64,000 nt of DNA, from contig OU744449.1 in NCBI GenBank assembly GCA_916610825.1, positions 2,430,001 to 2,494,000 on the forward strand, read 5' to 3'. The position numbers and the translations under genes were made by a program. Positions 22,701-34,700 of this stretch are shown here, one piece after another; position 1 is the first letter of the stretch, and each line of letters opens with the position of its first letter. Source of the DNA: Haliclystus octoradiatus. Lineage: Eukaryota > Cnidaria > Staurozoa > Stauromedusae > Haliclystidae. Below the pieces are notes generated by a model. That model was not told the DNA's origin. It ran no database searches and saw only the letters and a list, made by a program, of their open reading frames with translations.

Positions 22701-25700
22701 AACTGTATGATGCTCTGTAAAAATTCAGATTTAAAAAGAGCTCCTAAACTGTTTACTAAATGTTACTATAGTACTATCTATATTGTATTTAATTTAGCTG
22801 ATAATAATGTTCTAATTAATTTTGTAAATGGCTGTATGTAAGTGGTGATTAGCTCAGTTGGCAGAGAAACCGAACTTCAGATCGTATCATATCTGATCGA
22901 CTGTGGTTCAAATCCCCCTCAGGTCAACTCAGCCTTAACTTTATCTGAAACATCAAATGAGTACCATCTAAGGATGGCGGATGGAATGGTTCAGAAGGAA
23001 TTGCATTGTGAGTAGCTGCGGCGCATCGTTGCGCATTGACAATCAAGGCCTATCTGCCATGAAATCTGTTGAAATTGATCTGCAGTGTCGCGGCTGAGAT
23101 CTAAGGAGCATTTAACATCATTGCTCTTAGCGAAAAGAGCCACTTCTCTAGAAATAGAGGAGTGGTACGGGTGCCTTCGGTAGGGCGACACCGTCCACAT
23201 TACTTACTTTATGTAAGTGGGATTGCTGTTATGGTAATTCTATGTATTTCCCTTTCGTTTACAATTGATTTGATGCCAGTATGACGTTGTCATATATATT
23301 TGTAAATGACGCTTCTCATTTCAGTGAATAGGGCAAACTGTTTTATGCCCCAAAACGCTATTGTTTCGCGATCGTCGATCATGCGCACCAAGTGTCAAAG
23401 CCTTGAAAACAAAAGCATATTTGGGGCATAGAGAATTTTACCCTAAGAATGCTAGACCATTGTCAGAAGTAGAAATGACATTGTGAACATTTTGAATGAA
23501 CCGCAATGTCAACATGGTTATATAATAGGTGTCTAATGTCTATTCATTAGGCGAAGGGCTTTGTCTATAAAGTCTGGCACGTGTCCTTGCAAGATAAAAA
23601 AGGTTTGGCTGAAAATAATAGTTGTATACTAATATTTTATTTATGAAAAATTGGAGATTTTAGTTTGCTTTACAAGCTAAATAATTACAAAGTTGGAAGA
23701 AGTAATTTACGAAATTTATTGGTGGGTCGTTGCCCCAGTTGCCCCACTGTTAGAGCCGCTACTGGAACGGAGTCATATCCAATCAGATTTCGGTTGATAA
23801 TTTACATCTTCGGATCATGTTGGATAGGATTTGTAGTGGCCTTCATTAATTTGAATTTTTTCAGAATTTGAAATTTAATGTTATTAAATGTTTTCTAGTT
23901 TCTCTCAACTGAAAATTGTGTTTCTTGATGTATATACAGACACTTTAATGGGCTAGTCTTTGTTGTTTGTTTGTTTGTTAAACATTGTTTCAATTGATTC
24001 AATTAATTGTGTGTAAATAATTACAATTTTCTTTTGGAGGAAATGAATAAAATTATTAACTCATTGTTCGTGGCCATGAACATTTCATTCACTGTTCACT
24101 CTCACTGTTGTAGAGAAACTGGCCGGCAGCCAGCAGCTAATACATGTCAATGCCATATTATTAATGTCAAATTGATTAATTAATAGAGCGTGGTAGTTTG
24201 TATTTCATCGCAGTAGGTCATTGGGTGGATTAGCTCAGATGGCAGAGCAACCGAACTTCAGATTGGATCATATCTGATCGACTGTGGTTCGAATCCCCCT
24301 AAGGTCAACTCAGCCTTGTTGACTTTATCTGAAACATCAAATGAGTACCATCTGAGGATGGCGGATGGAATGGTCCAGAGGGAATTGCATTGTGAGTAGC
24401 TGCGGCGCATCGTTGCGCATTGACAATCGATACCTGTCTGCCATGAACTCTGTTGAAATTGATCTGCAGTGTCGCGGCTGAGATCAACAAAGAGCTTTTA
24501 AAATCATTGCTCTCAGCGAAAAAAGCCACTCATCTAGAAATAGAAGAGTGGTACGGGTGCCTTCGGTAGGGCGACACCGTCTACATTACATTTTAGGTCA
24601 TTAGTAAGTTAGATTTCTAGCGCAAGAGAACGTCCCGCAGCCCAGCTAGATCAAGCTGTGTCAGTAAATCTACAAATGTTACGGAACTTTTGAAATATGT
24701 TGACTAAATATAAGTCTATTTGATGTTTGCATCTCCTTGAGGCCCAGTAAAAATCACACTTTTTCAGATTTCAGGAACTTCGGCTTGGCGTCCAAATCCA
24801 AATTTAGGCGATATCTATGAAAATGTTGCATAATCTTACAAGGAAGACTTTTGAATTTTTAAATGATGAATTTTTAAATGATGAAGTTTTAAATTTAAAC
24901 AATAAACAATATCGATTGAAATGTTGAATCTTACAAGGACGTGCGCATGTGCAGCAGCCAATTACATATATACAATCTGTTACACATTAATGTATTAATT
25001 TATAACATTATGTGATTATGGCACTCTATAGAAAGCAGCTGGCTTTCTCTAGGTGAAATTTTATCAACTGTAGAATGAATGAATATAATTTCATTCATAA
25101 ATATAAGTGGATATGGATATACAAATATGACTGTGAGTCACTCCTTTATCAACTGTTGAATTAGAGAGCTCTGTCAATATTCAACATAATTCATTGATAC
25201 AAGCATAAACAACTGAAAGTGATTTGTAAGTTTCAATTGTGAGCGGTAGGACAGCAAATGTTGTCAGTGTAGGCCTAGAATTTCCTCTGACATGCTAATA
25301 GGTTTTTGGTCTAAAGGTCACTTAATTTCTAAGCTAAAAAAGTAATTGGCACAATTTTTCGAGGATGAAAAGTTTAACATAAGATGAGTGGTGGAATTTA
25401 TAATTAATTTATAGCCTATGTTTATCGTATAAGGTAACTAATATTGGAACAGATTATACAAACAGCAGATCGAGCCGCCGTGCTATAACTATGATTAAGT
25501 CTATCCGAGGGTTGATAAATACTCCACAACACGATTCCTTTATATCTCTGGATGCCTATATAAAATGGATACAGAAAGATTTGAAGATGTCACCTCTTAC
25601 CAAAATAATAATGTCAGCACACTATGACATAGTGATACAAGAGTTGCATCTTCAAATAATGCATATGATTCGAATAATTTCCATTCTTTCCCAAGGAATT

Positions 25701-25800
25701 GTAACTTCTCTGTTATTAATTTCTCTCGCGTTTTGAATTCGCTAGCTTCTTTGCATTTCTGTCGATGACTTTCAATTAGAGTTCTCAGTCTTGTAAACAT
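13732..25800 (-). CDS. RETREG: Reticulophagy regulator (RETREG/FAM134-like ER-phagy receptor)
   Basis: Eight exons in transcription order: 25800-25601, 22378-22266, 20186-20155, 17737-17653, 16844-16822, 16588-16468, 15480-15304, 14180-13732. All phases match and the product is 399 aa. The first hairpin spans exons 1-2 (SLCHSVLTLLFW|CWLTSTWRAVAILIDG) and the second spans exons 4-5 (FALFVGLYVVALLFIIGYLP, then VIINCLMA). Next come an amphipathic segment (QKAYSKMEQLFHPM), basic RRRR, and a long acidic tail. Near residue 360 the tail holds NDFEFLERSEL, an LC3-interacting motif in the family's usual C-terminal place. RETREG proteins bend ER membrane and recruit Atg8/LC3 to ER due for autophagy. 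The order hairpin, linker, WTDNG-like motif (here WHGDNG), LIR matches the family. The 23- and 32-nt exons are too small for ORF-based finding. I cannot say whether it is closest to RETREG1, 2 or 3. Confidence 0.87.
14446..14474. repeat. ATC trinucleotide microsatellite
   Basis: Run of ATC/CAT repeats just upstream of the last exon of the RETREG-like gene. Confidence 0.85.
15102..15283. mobile_element. TA-type MITE, ACAGTCAAACCTGTT family, diverged
   Basis: Starts ACAGTCAAACCTGTTACAACG and contains the family phrases 'ctatacagtggccatctgc' and 'tatagcggtcaa'. The right end is decayed. It lies in an intron of the RETREG-like gene, 20 bp from an exon. Confidence 0.65.
15847..16215 (-). mobile_element. 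tRNA-derived SINE with 13-bp target-site duplication
   Basis: Minus-orientation copy. The tRNA-like head (A-box TAGCTCAGATGG, B-box GGTTCAAATCC) is at the high-coordinate end, and the conserved 3' end (GGGCGACACCGTCAACATTACTT) at the other. Flanked by GACAGAACATCAT at 15834-15846 and 16216-16228, so retroposition is clear. Intron of the RETREG-like gene. Confidence 0.9.
16216..16320. repeat. TTCATGAAC palindromic repeat fragment
   Basis: Several copies of the palindrome TTCATGAA with AGTTCATGAACAGT spacing. A fragment of the family described at 17846-17980. Confidence 0.6.
17846..17980. mobile_element. MITE built from TTCATGAAC palindromes
   Basis: Starts CTGCGAAACAGTTCAGG followed by three direct AGTTCATGAAC units, has a 'gttcaatggccccaaatttt' core, and ends GTTCATGAACTCCTGAACT. 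The ends are inverted repeats that are themselves made of palindromes. Other copies are at about 38641-38822 and 46660-46850. Confidence 0.7.
18048..18330. mobile_element. hAT-like MITE, CAGAGCCATCTATTTACAAG ends
   Basis: Terminal inverted repeats of about 30 bp, perfect over CAGAGCCATCTATTTACAAG and continuing through AGTTGGGACAC. Flanks GTGCAAAT (18040-18047) and GTACAAAT (18331-18338) form an 8-bp duplication with one mismatch, typical of hAT elements. Its minus-strand ORFs are not genes. Confidence 0.85.
18519..18712 (+). mobile_element. Second SINE family (GGAAGGGTATCCAG motif)
   Basis: Diverged tRNA-like head ('tagtgtaatggttagggctttg', 'gggttcta'), then 'gttgatgtcaggaagggtatccagtc' and a tail 'gctagcttaccgggtttgtgg'. 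The better copy is at 43741-43946. Confidence 0.7.
18755..19195. repeat. Dispersed TTCATGAAC palindromic repeats
   Basis: 'gttcatgaacaattcatgaa' and 'cattcatgaactgttcatgaactcctgaact' near 19110-19175 match the ends of the 17846-17980 element. The stretch from 18755 to 19110 may be its expanded interior. No gene is seen. Confidence 0.5.
19518..19906 (+). mobile_element. tRNA-derived SINE with 11-bp target-site duplication
   Basis: Full-length copy with a partly duplicated head ('actcagattagctcag' before 'gcggattagctcagatgg'). Flanked by CATTATACAGA at 19507-19517 and 19907-19917. Intron of the RETREG-like gene. Confidence 0.9.
19960..20078. mobile_element. TA-type MITE fragment, ACAGTCAAACCTGTT family
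   Basis: Contains 'ctattgaatcaaccctgtatataaaggtcac' and ends 'tacaggtttcactgata'. One half of an element such as 32733-32907. Confidence 0.65.
20255..20445 (-). mobile_element. Second SINE family, minus copy
   Basis: Reverse complement of the GCGGCCTTGGTGTAGTGGCT-headed SINE. Box B-like 'gggattgaacccgagaccctgcggg' and the 'ccggatgcccttcctgacgcc' motif are clear. Lies in the RETREG-like gene, about 70 bp upstream, in transcription sense, of the 32-nt exon. Confidence 0.8.
21461..21858 (+). mobile_element. tRNA-derived SINE with 9-bp target-site duplication
   Basis: Full copy with head 'gggggattagctcagatggaagagc' and tail 'cgacaccgtctacatttacttac'. Flanked by ACTCAGACA at 21452-21460 and 21859-21867. 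Confidence 0.9.
22846..23209 (+). mobile_element. tRNA-derived SINE with 11-bp target-site duplication
   Basis: Full copy between TATGTAAGTGG at 22835-22845 and 23210-23220, in the first intron of the RETREG-like gene. Confidence 0.9.
24223..24593 (+). mobile_element. tRNA-derived SINE with 9-bp target-site duplication
   Basis: Full copy between TAGGTCATT at 24214-24222 and 24594-24602. It differs from the others by a small insertion ('gccttgttgac'). Confidence 0.9.
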
Positions 25801-26078
25801 GTTTATACCATATTATATATTGATATAATGTTATGATATTTGAAGCTCAAAACATGGCGATACAAAACATGGACTTGTACAAGAAATGATCAGTGATCAA
25901 AATCGTAGCCTATAGGGCTCTTTCACGCCTACGTCACACATTTTTCGCGAAAAGCATTGTGGGATACCTCAACGTACATTGCATTTTATTGCGTTGTCGA
26001 ATTTGTTGAGCCGCGGGTGAATTTTATCTCACAACATCATTTATTTTAGCTGTTTTACTTGCTGCTATCAGATTCACT

Positions 26079-26570
26079 ATGGATCTTGACCATCCTATGA
26101 TTGTTCTAGATGGAGTAAAGGTGCCTGGTTCTGTTTTACCTCATATTCCTTCAAATTGTTGATTTGTTCAAGTAAAACGTTGGCTTCAAAAATGTCATGG
26201 TGAAAACAACTGGATTGAAATCTTTTCTGTTGTGTCGAAGGGTCGAAGGCATGTTTATCTGTTGCAAAAGCAGTTGACCCAAAGATTGAAAGTGGATATT
26301 TAGTATGGCTTTAGATATATTTCCCTTTCAAATTCAGCATTATCTTGTGATAGTTTTAGTGTTGGTATGTTGCAAATACCAACAACAGACTGGCGTGAAT
26401 TTCTGTCAAGAGACTTGGCTTCTTGCTATTCTTGCTTTAATTATGGTCATATTTATCATTACATTGTGGAGTCATCGTCAGAAAATGTGTTTTATCAATA
26501 TAACAACAGTGAAGAAGAAGAAGATGTGTGTGAGGATCCATATACTACATGTTACCAGCCAAACCCTTGA
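26079..26570 (+). pseudogene. Broken transposon-type ORF (SAP-like / FNYGH family)
   Basis: One reading frame of 164 codons is interrupted by two in-frame stops, TGA and TAG. It reads MDLDHPMIVLDGVKVPG, then VKRWLQKCHGENNW (resembles a SAP-like 'LKRWLKCRG' segment), and after the second stop TDWREF and FNYGHIYHYIVES, then an acidic EEEED run. This order resembles the start of a repeat-associated ORF family common in marine invertebrates that continues into SWIM and YqaJ-like parts, which are absent here. A frameshift around 26250 is also likely, since a neighbouring frame reads VAKAVDPKIESGYLVWL. It starts 278 bp from the divergent RETREG-like start. Family assignment is from memory of similar ORFs and is tentative. 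Confidence 0.5.
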
Positions 26571-28727
26571 AGAAAGGTAGGCCTACAGCATACATTTTGT
26601 AGAACGTCGTTTTGTTAAAACATTTATGATATTGTTATATCGAACTAGCAAATTACTTTTGAGGGCTTATGTTTAACATAAATTCCATGGAAAAAGAATT
26701 TTCGTTAAAAGTGAATATTGTTTTAAGTAAGGCAAGTGGATTGGTGTTCATCCTCTTGTATTGCAAATACGCAGATGTTGTTTAGGCTAAATCAGAACTA
26801 CGTAGTAACGTAGGCTACCTATCCTATTTATCATCAGTGTTTATCCACTGTTGTCATCCCCATTAGGAAATTGCGGGGCTATTTTCATGTGTATTATTCT
26901 CAGTTAGTGTTATTTAGTGTTTCAAATTATCGATTTTCAGGAGAGATCAACTATGTAGCCTCAAGATGTCACTATGGTGTATTTCAGATTATTATGTGGT
27001 TACGATGAATGCTATTTACTTGGGTCTGTTTATAATTGATTTACAAGATATAACTATTTATTAAGAGATTATCGACTTATTTACTGGTTATATAATTTAT
27101 CATTATTATTTGAAATGTATTATGTTTAAAAGTTGTCATTTGATAGCGACGAGAATATCGACTATAAGCCGACCGAATGATATGTTGCTAATACTCATTT
27201 GTAGTAAAAATGCTATTTATAAAATAATTGAAAGGAAATTCTACGTGTCTTCTTGTTAGTTTTGAATATGTGTGTTCATGTGTATTACTTGCTACAAGTC
27301 CTTATTTTATTTCTAGTAAAACTGGTATACATTTTTAGATTTAGTTGTTGTTATTGTTTTGTTGTTTTCTACCAATTCACACTTTTTGCCAAGATTTGGG
27401 AAGCGAATACAAAACGTTCATACGGCTTATTTCTCCGGATTTCAGGATTCTGATTTACAGGTACCCCAACAGTAATGCTTCGTGGTACCTTTCGTTTTTG
27501 GTTTATCACGTTCTGTGGATAGCATATCGAGTAAACTAGTTTTTAACTTGGGCAATAAACATTAACGAACGCGGTCAAAACGCAGCTAACTCAGAAATGA
27601 TATCGAAGTGTTGTACGTTGTGCTATCCCATAAGGCTTTGCGCGAATCTATTTATAAGTCGGTGAAAGAACCCTATTGCAAATGTACAACATTTGAGTGG
27701 AATTGAAGATTTGTTTTGCTAACTTTAACCTCACAGCATTAGAACAAGGAGTGGTATATCGAAAAAGCAATAAATAATGTGAATGGATTGAAGTCAAAGA
27801 ATATTGTTTGTGTTTTTATATTCACAGCATCAATGTAAGCTATATCGTCTCAATAAAGCCATAATATATATGAACACATTATGTGAATACAAGAAAATTA
27901 TTAACCCTTGGTAATAGGAAATTATGCTCCAAATGAGATTGAAAAGTTACAGAAATATAGGAACAGACAGTCAAAGCAAATTTATTGCAATTCTCGGTTT
28001 TTGATATGAATCTCACTTAACTGCATTATGCAAGCGCGTTGTGTTATTTATCCCTATTCATCAACGGAATCCAGGTCGGCATCAATTATTATTTTCGCTA
28101 CTAAATTTTACCATTTTACAGCAAATTGTTGTCACAGCTCGGCTCGCCACTGCTGTGTATTTTGATAACCAATAGCGACAACAGTTTCTTGTTAAATACT
28201 TTCGTAAACAAAATGAGCAAATTCGCATGTTTCTTTTAAATACTCTTAATTATTGTGGAAATTGGGAAATCAAATTTACTTTTTAAATTTCAATACTAAA
28301 TAAAGCATTTTGTTTGTTGCTATGACGATATGTAAATCACTTGGGGGTCATTTCCACAGTTGGCATTCATTTCAGCTGTTACAGCGATTGGAGAAATGGC
28401 AGTAAAAAATTTTGTTTCGAGTTGACGAGTTTGCTACTATCTTAATCCGATGGTTTTATTCAAACGTATAATCTATAGTGTTTTGTTTGAAAAGAACGGT
28501 CTTCACTTCATTAGTTTTACTCGACAGGCGGTCTTAATACTTGGCAGCGAAGCCTGAAACTTTTGTATTGTTTTTTATCGCTGCCACTAAAAGATTTCGA
28601 GTCTTCGCAAATTTTAGCATGACGAAACTCAAATCGCGAAAGGGAAACATTTGATTGTACTACGTATTTTAACTAATCATATACAATTTAGTTTATTTGT
28701 TTGACTTCACACTACTAGAGTATCGCT
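26571..28727. other. Intergenic, no recognised gene
   Basis: AT-rich sequence upstream of the sorting-nexin-like gene. The short ORFs near 27250-27540 show no family signature. The right part should contain that gene's promoter. Confidence 0.4.
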
Positions 28728-31700
28728 ATGGGGAGTTTAACAGAATTAGATAAAGATTCTGGAATAGCCTCTGATTGTTCAAGTTTAATGTCGTTACAAG
28801 AAGAAGATTCTGGCGATGGTTCTAGCACTAAATCCAAAAGTGTTTCTGAAGATATAGAAAATCACAACACGGTAATTATTACATGAATATTAAATAGCTT
28901 AAAATGATAGGCCTAGTTATTTAAATTTTATTTGATAAAAGCTTGACGTTATTGAGTGTGTCTTTGTAAGGCTTCAGTCAATATTAAATGAAGACATTCT
29001 GTCAGTCTTTCGCCTTCTCGCAACTTAATGTGTCATAATGTCATCAAGTAGCCGGCATATAGAATAAAATGCTTTTTGGGGGGTTTTGAAGTTTTATCCA
29101 AAGCTGATCTTCGAGTTTACGCTGTAGATAACAATGTGTGTGTTTCTTTCGTTTGAAAGCATCATGAATAAACTAGCGTTGATTGTTTTTGTGTGGTTTT
29201 CCAAAACTTCCCTATGTCTATGTAGTATTAATGTTAAAATGTGCAACAATAGTATTTCAAAATGCGTGCGAATTATGATTATATTAAAAAACGATTGCTT
29301 CGCTTTTTCAAATGTTGTGTAAATTATAATTTCATTTATTTTAAAATGTTGTTTTCTCGTTTAATGGCGTCGTAAAATAAAATAGCATTGATTGTTCAAT
29401 GGTATTCAATCTTTTCAAAACTTTTCTTGCAACCTATCGAAGCACGTCGCGTGAGCCCAAGCTGTTCACCACTGTCTGAATTTTCAGTTTTTCGCACGAA
29501 CACTCGAACTATCGTCGTCTAATCCGCTCATAACTGTGCAGCATAAGTCTGCAATATGAAATAGTCACTAATAAAGTATCCTATCACAAATACAAAATCC
29601 CAGTTTTAATTTTTGAAATATATTATTTTTCAAAATGTTTTTACACATGATTGACTTTCTTATTCACAGATAAGCAACACTGAACTTATTCAACAACTTG
29701 CAAACGCCGAGCAAAGACTAGATGAATCTTTGAAAGATAACAAAGCATTGAATCGCAAGTAATCTCACAATCAAAACAACAGCATGAATAGGATTTTAAT
29801 TCAACGTAACAAGAAACCATTCATTAGAATTAACCATTTTTATTAAGTTGTTTACATCATTAGTCTCACTCTGATGACTTCATGATAATTAACATACATA
29901 CACACACACACACACGCACACTTCTGTTAGCAATAATTCTCAACCCTGGAATTTAAGATCAATTGAAATTGTTCTTCTCCAATTTGTTTGCTCGTATAAA
30001 ATTTCTTGGATGATATCATGCCGGTACTCATTTATGACAACTTTGGTCTTTTTAGTTCAATTTTATATCACATTTTAATGCGCAAGAACTGAGTAATTAA
30101 CAGTTATTGATTGAAGTGCCTTCAATGAAGACAATGTTATCACGCCAATATTCACCTCGCCTGAGATCAATAACTGTCTTTGGCAAGAGTTAACAGGTCA
30201 AGTTTAGAACATAAGATCATAGCTGATCAGTTAATGAAGTTCTAGAATTAACTGTTATCCGACCAATTAAATTGTTTGATTCGGCTCAATCCTGTTGGTC
30301 GATGAATAATTAACGAGCTATCAAAGAAGTGTAGAATATGTGATCAATTCCTCGTCAAACAATTTCGGATAAGCTCCAGTTGTAATTGTTATAAATGTAA
30401 TAAAAATCTCGTTAAATGTGGTACACTGAAGGCCTACTACCGTGATGTAGTTCATATCAAACAAGATTTCTTTGTTATATAATTCGTAATTTATCAATAA
30501 TCGCAATAATTGGGGATTATCTCAGATGGCGAACGTCAGATATGATAATATCTACCCGGCTGTGGCTCAAATCCCCTGAAGGTCAACTCATCCTTGACTT
30601 TATCCAAAAACAACAAATGAGTAGGCCTACCATCTTCTGATGGCATATGGAATTGTGCAGAAGGAATTGCATTATGAGTAGCTGTGGTGTATCGCTGCGC
30701 ATTGGCAATCTGGATTATCTACCGTAGAACTGTTCAAATTGATTTGCTATGTCGAGTCTGAGATCAATAGAGAGGATTTACATCATTGCTCTTATAGATA
30801 CAAGAGCCACTTATCTAGAAATAGAAGAATGGTACGATCTCGATTACTTTACTATAAATCGCAATATTTGAGGTCCTAATGATTCATTTCAGAGGGATTG
30901 CTGCTCGCGTAGATAAAGCCCTGAGAAAATGGGTGATTAAAATCCAAAAACTTCGTTTTTTGGCATTGATATTTGTATGGTTATTTGCATGATAAAAAGT
31001 TATTTATTAGGCTTTATTTATATCAATGAAATTTGCAAGTTTTATTCTGTCTATTTGACAACACTTAGCAATGTGTAATTTGATTTCCATTTTTTTATCT
31101 TGTCCTAAAAGCCCAAAATTACATTAATCTGTATAACCCCCCAAATGTATCTGTATAGCTTTATACAAATCGGCTCTTAACCAATCACATTTCGGGAAAA
31201 CATTCAACTATTTAGTAATATTGTTTGTTGCATTTAATATATATAATATGTCAGTCTCTGTTGTTTATTTTGTATCGCACATCTATCATATAACCACTGC
31301 ACACTAACCGTTATTATACATACATCCATACTAATCGTTCATCCCATCCCGTTTGTCTAATTTCTATTTTTCTAATTGTTGAAGGTATATGCAAGAATTT
31401 GATAAGATCAGCAAAACCCTACTACAAGTTTTTCAAGAGTATGTTTGCTAGAAATTGTTTTACAAAATTTATTTTTATTTTATTCAAACCAAAAATCATT
31501 TCTTGCATCAAACTAAATTTGTAAGACATCACGGTCCGACAAAAGCAGAAATCCTGGAATCCTAGATTCCAGAAGGTTGGAACAAATTCAGACAAAAATT
31601 AATATTTCTAATGATTTATTGGACAAATCTCAGTAAAAAATTCTGAAGAAAATATTAAAATGCCTCTAGGATTCCAGAAGACTGGACCTTCTGTCGGACC

Positions 31701-34700
31701 ATGTTAAAGACTTAACTACGATCTGATAAACACATATATATATATATATATAGTATAGAGAAATGTTTAATTATGTATAGAATTGGTCAGTTAACTTGTT
31801 AAACTCCCTTATAAATAAACTTAACTATATCAGGATGTATTTTTTTTTCGATTTGAAAACTATTCAACCTTTATATAAAATTAAATCTCTCCATTTATTT
31901 AACAACCTTAAAATATGTTAAAAAATATATATATCAAATCAATAAACAGTTACTGTAAAGGATTAATTCTCCTAAACAATATCCGATGATGCTATTTCGA
32001 TTTCAAAATTAATATTAATTCTTAACCCAATTAATAATATAGGCCTAACGATTAACATCATATAGTATGCATGATAAACCACAGCAATTTCAAATTAACA
32101 ATGTCACCCTTTTTAAATTCAACTGACATCAATAATAATTGCACTATACTCATACATGCACATACATATGCATTTCAGTTACAGTGAAACCTGTATATAA
32201 CAGCCAGCTACTGGAGATAGATAAATTAACCATTATAGACAGGTGGCCTTTATATACAGGTTTGATTCAATAGAAAATACTATTTTACACATTGCAAGAG
32301 CAACCACTATAGACAGGTGGCTGTTATAACAAGTTTGATTATATGTTTTCAGTTTATAGACGGGATTATGATTACTGTTTTTGTATTAGGTATTTGCAAG
32401 TCACAGAACGACATGAAGCTGTTAAGAGCGATCTTGACAAATCAAAAGTTGAACTTCATAAGGTGAGTTACCGGAATTTACTTATCCTATGCCTATCTAG
32501 GTGCAAAAGTCTGAGTGAGTGTGTGTGGCCTAGTATTCCTCTGTTTCTCATTCGGTTTTCAATAGGCATGAGACGATTACTAAATGTACGAATGTTCAAA
32601 GCCGATTAAATATCAGCAGATTAGTCATAGTAATCAGAAAATGAATCGAATTTTCCAATTATTCTTCACTCAAAGAAATCATTACAAAATGCTCATTTCA
32701 TTTCAAGAAGATATTTGAGTTATATAGCGAAACATGTTATAACGGTCACCTCTATACAGCGGCCACCTGTCTATAGTGGTCACTCTAGCAATGTCTAGAA
32801 TAGTATTTTCTATTGAATCAACCCTGTATATAAAGGTCACCTGCATATAATGGTCAATGTATCTACCTCTCATGGTCGGCTGTTATATACAGGTTTCACT
32901 GTATATAATTAAAATTGCTGTTTCCCTTTTATAATAATTAGTTGAGTTCATGAAACTGTTAATGGACCTCCTGAACTGTTCATGTCCATATACCTTATAA
33001 ATTATATTGTGGTCAAATTCTTGTTAAACCAATGCAATGGAAATCTTTGACAATTTTGGCTTTTGCGTTTAAGCGGTATGCATTCAACTGTATAAATCTA
33101 CTCTTGACAATTATGCAAACTGAATAATTATCTGATATTTGTTATTGTAGGAACGAAGTTTACTAAGGAAATATGGTAATGATATTGGAATGCTTAGAGA
33201 TCAGATAACGAGTCTTGGCATAAGACCTTGTGTAAGTAATGTATAGAAATACCATGCAATCGTCTGTTGAGTGGTACAGGGTAACCGACATGAGTACAAT
33301 TTGGCTAATTAAAATGCCCATTTATCTGCATCCTGGATTTGAAACCCTGTACATTATTTTGTGATCAAATCTTTGTTAAACAGTTTCGTATATATGCAGA
33401 TTTGGATAAATGCAATGAATATCGTTGGCAATAGACTTTTTATCATAAGAACAAACAAACTCACTTGATAACGTATCGTTTAATATCCCGCCTTGCTCAA
33501 TAGTCTATACCCTTAAATTATGGGCCATAATTAACTTACTTGAACATTGAGTTTTTCCACTCATATTCTACGTCACTTATTTGCCAAGTTAAGTGAGTAT
33601 GGTTTTGCATCTCGCCCCATTGGTTTTTGGCTTTAATTCCTGACAGAACCACCATTGGTTGACGTCAGAAAGGGCAATGTCATTATACTCACGCACGCTT
33701 CAAAAAACACTTATCAATGAAGTAACCAATCACCCCATTAACGTAAAAAAGCTACTAGCTTTCCCGGCTTGTGGTAAACTGATAAATAAATAAAAATAAT
33801 CGGATTTCAGTTGGACCATGTTAATTACATTCAAAATGGGAAATTAGTTAAGTTGTAGTAGTTATTTCTGGGTGAAATGGTTAACTTTGCTTGATTCAGA
33901 ACTTTTTGTGAAAATTCCATGAAAAACAGACCATTCAATGTCGATAAACTGTTCATGAGCTGTTTATAAGGTATTCATGATCAGCTCAGATGGTTCATGA
34001 ATTGTTCATGAACTCAACAAATTTGTTTGTAGTGGTATTCCATTGCGCTGCCTGTGGTATGTCTACTTATGGACCAGTCCTAATCATAACAGGAACCTCT
34101 ATTGTTTGTAGGTACAAGAGGTAAAATTACCACCTTCAAGTGTGGAAAGTGACTCTTGGCATACAGGCAAAAAGGTATGATCAAACTCTTCAATTAATGT
34201 CTAATTTTATTTTGTGTGAATCCAACACATTCAAGCAGCATTGATTTTAATGTGAGAGTGTAGATTAATTTAAATGTTTAAAATAGCCTTGAATTTCAAA
34301 TCCTAAAATGACAACTATTTTGATAAATATTGGTCTATGTGATTGGTTGATATGTATATGATATGTTTTTACATTAGGTTGGCAGCAAAATGTGAGAACT
34401 AGTCAAAATATACTAGTCATGACATCGTGCAGCAATGTTCTGCATGTAATATTTATTTTGGTGGCTTTACTTTGGAATCAGCTCTCATCTTTTGTTTAAT
34501 AGATTTCGATTGCTGTAGAATACAATATTATCAAAAATTCTGTGATGCAAAATTTTGATAATATTCTACAACTATAGAGAAACATACTGAACATATTAAA
34601 TTAGGGACTGATTTCGAAATGCTGCCACCAAAATAATAATTATTATTCTATTAATCTTTATCTTAAATCTTAATTGTAAATGAATCTTAATCTGATTATA

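Noticed and set aside
26305..26580. 91-aa ORF with membrane-like sequence
   Set aside because: Out of frame with the SAP-like pseudogene, which explains the same bases better.
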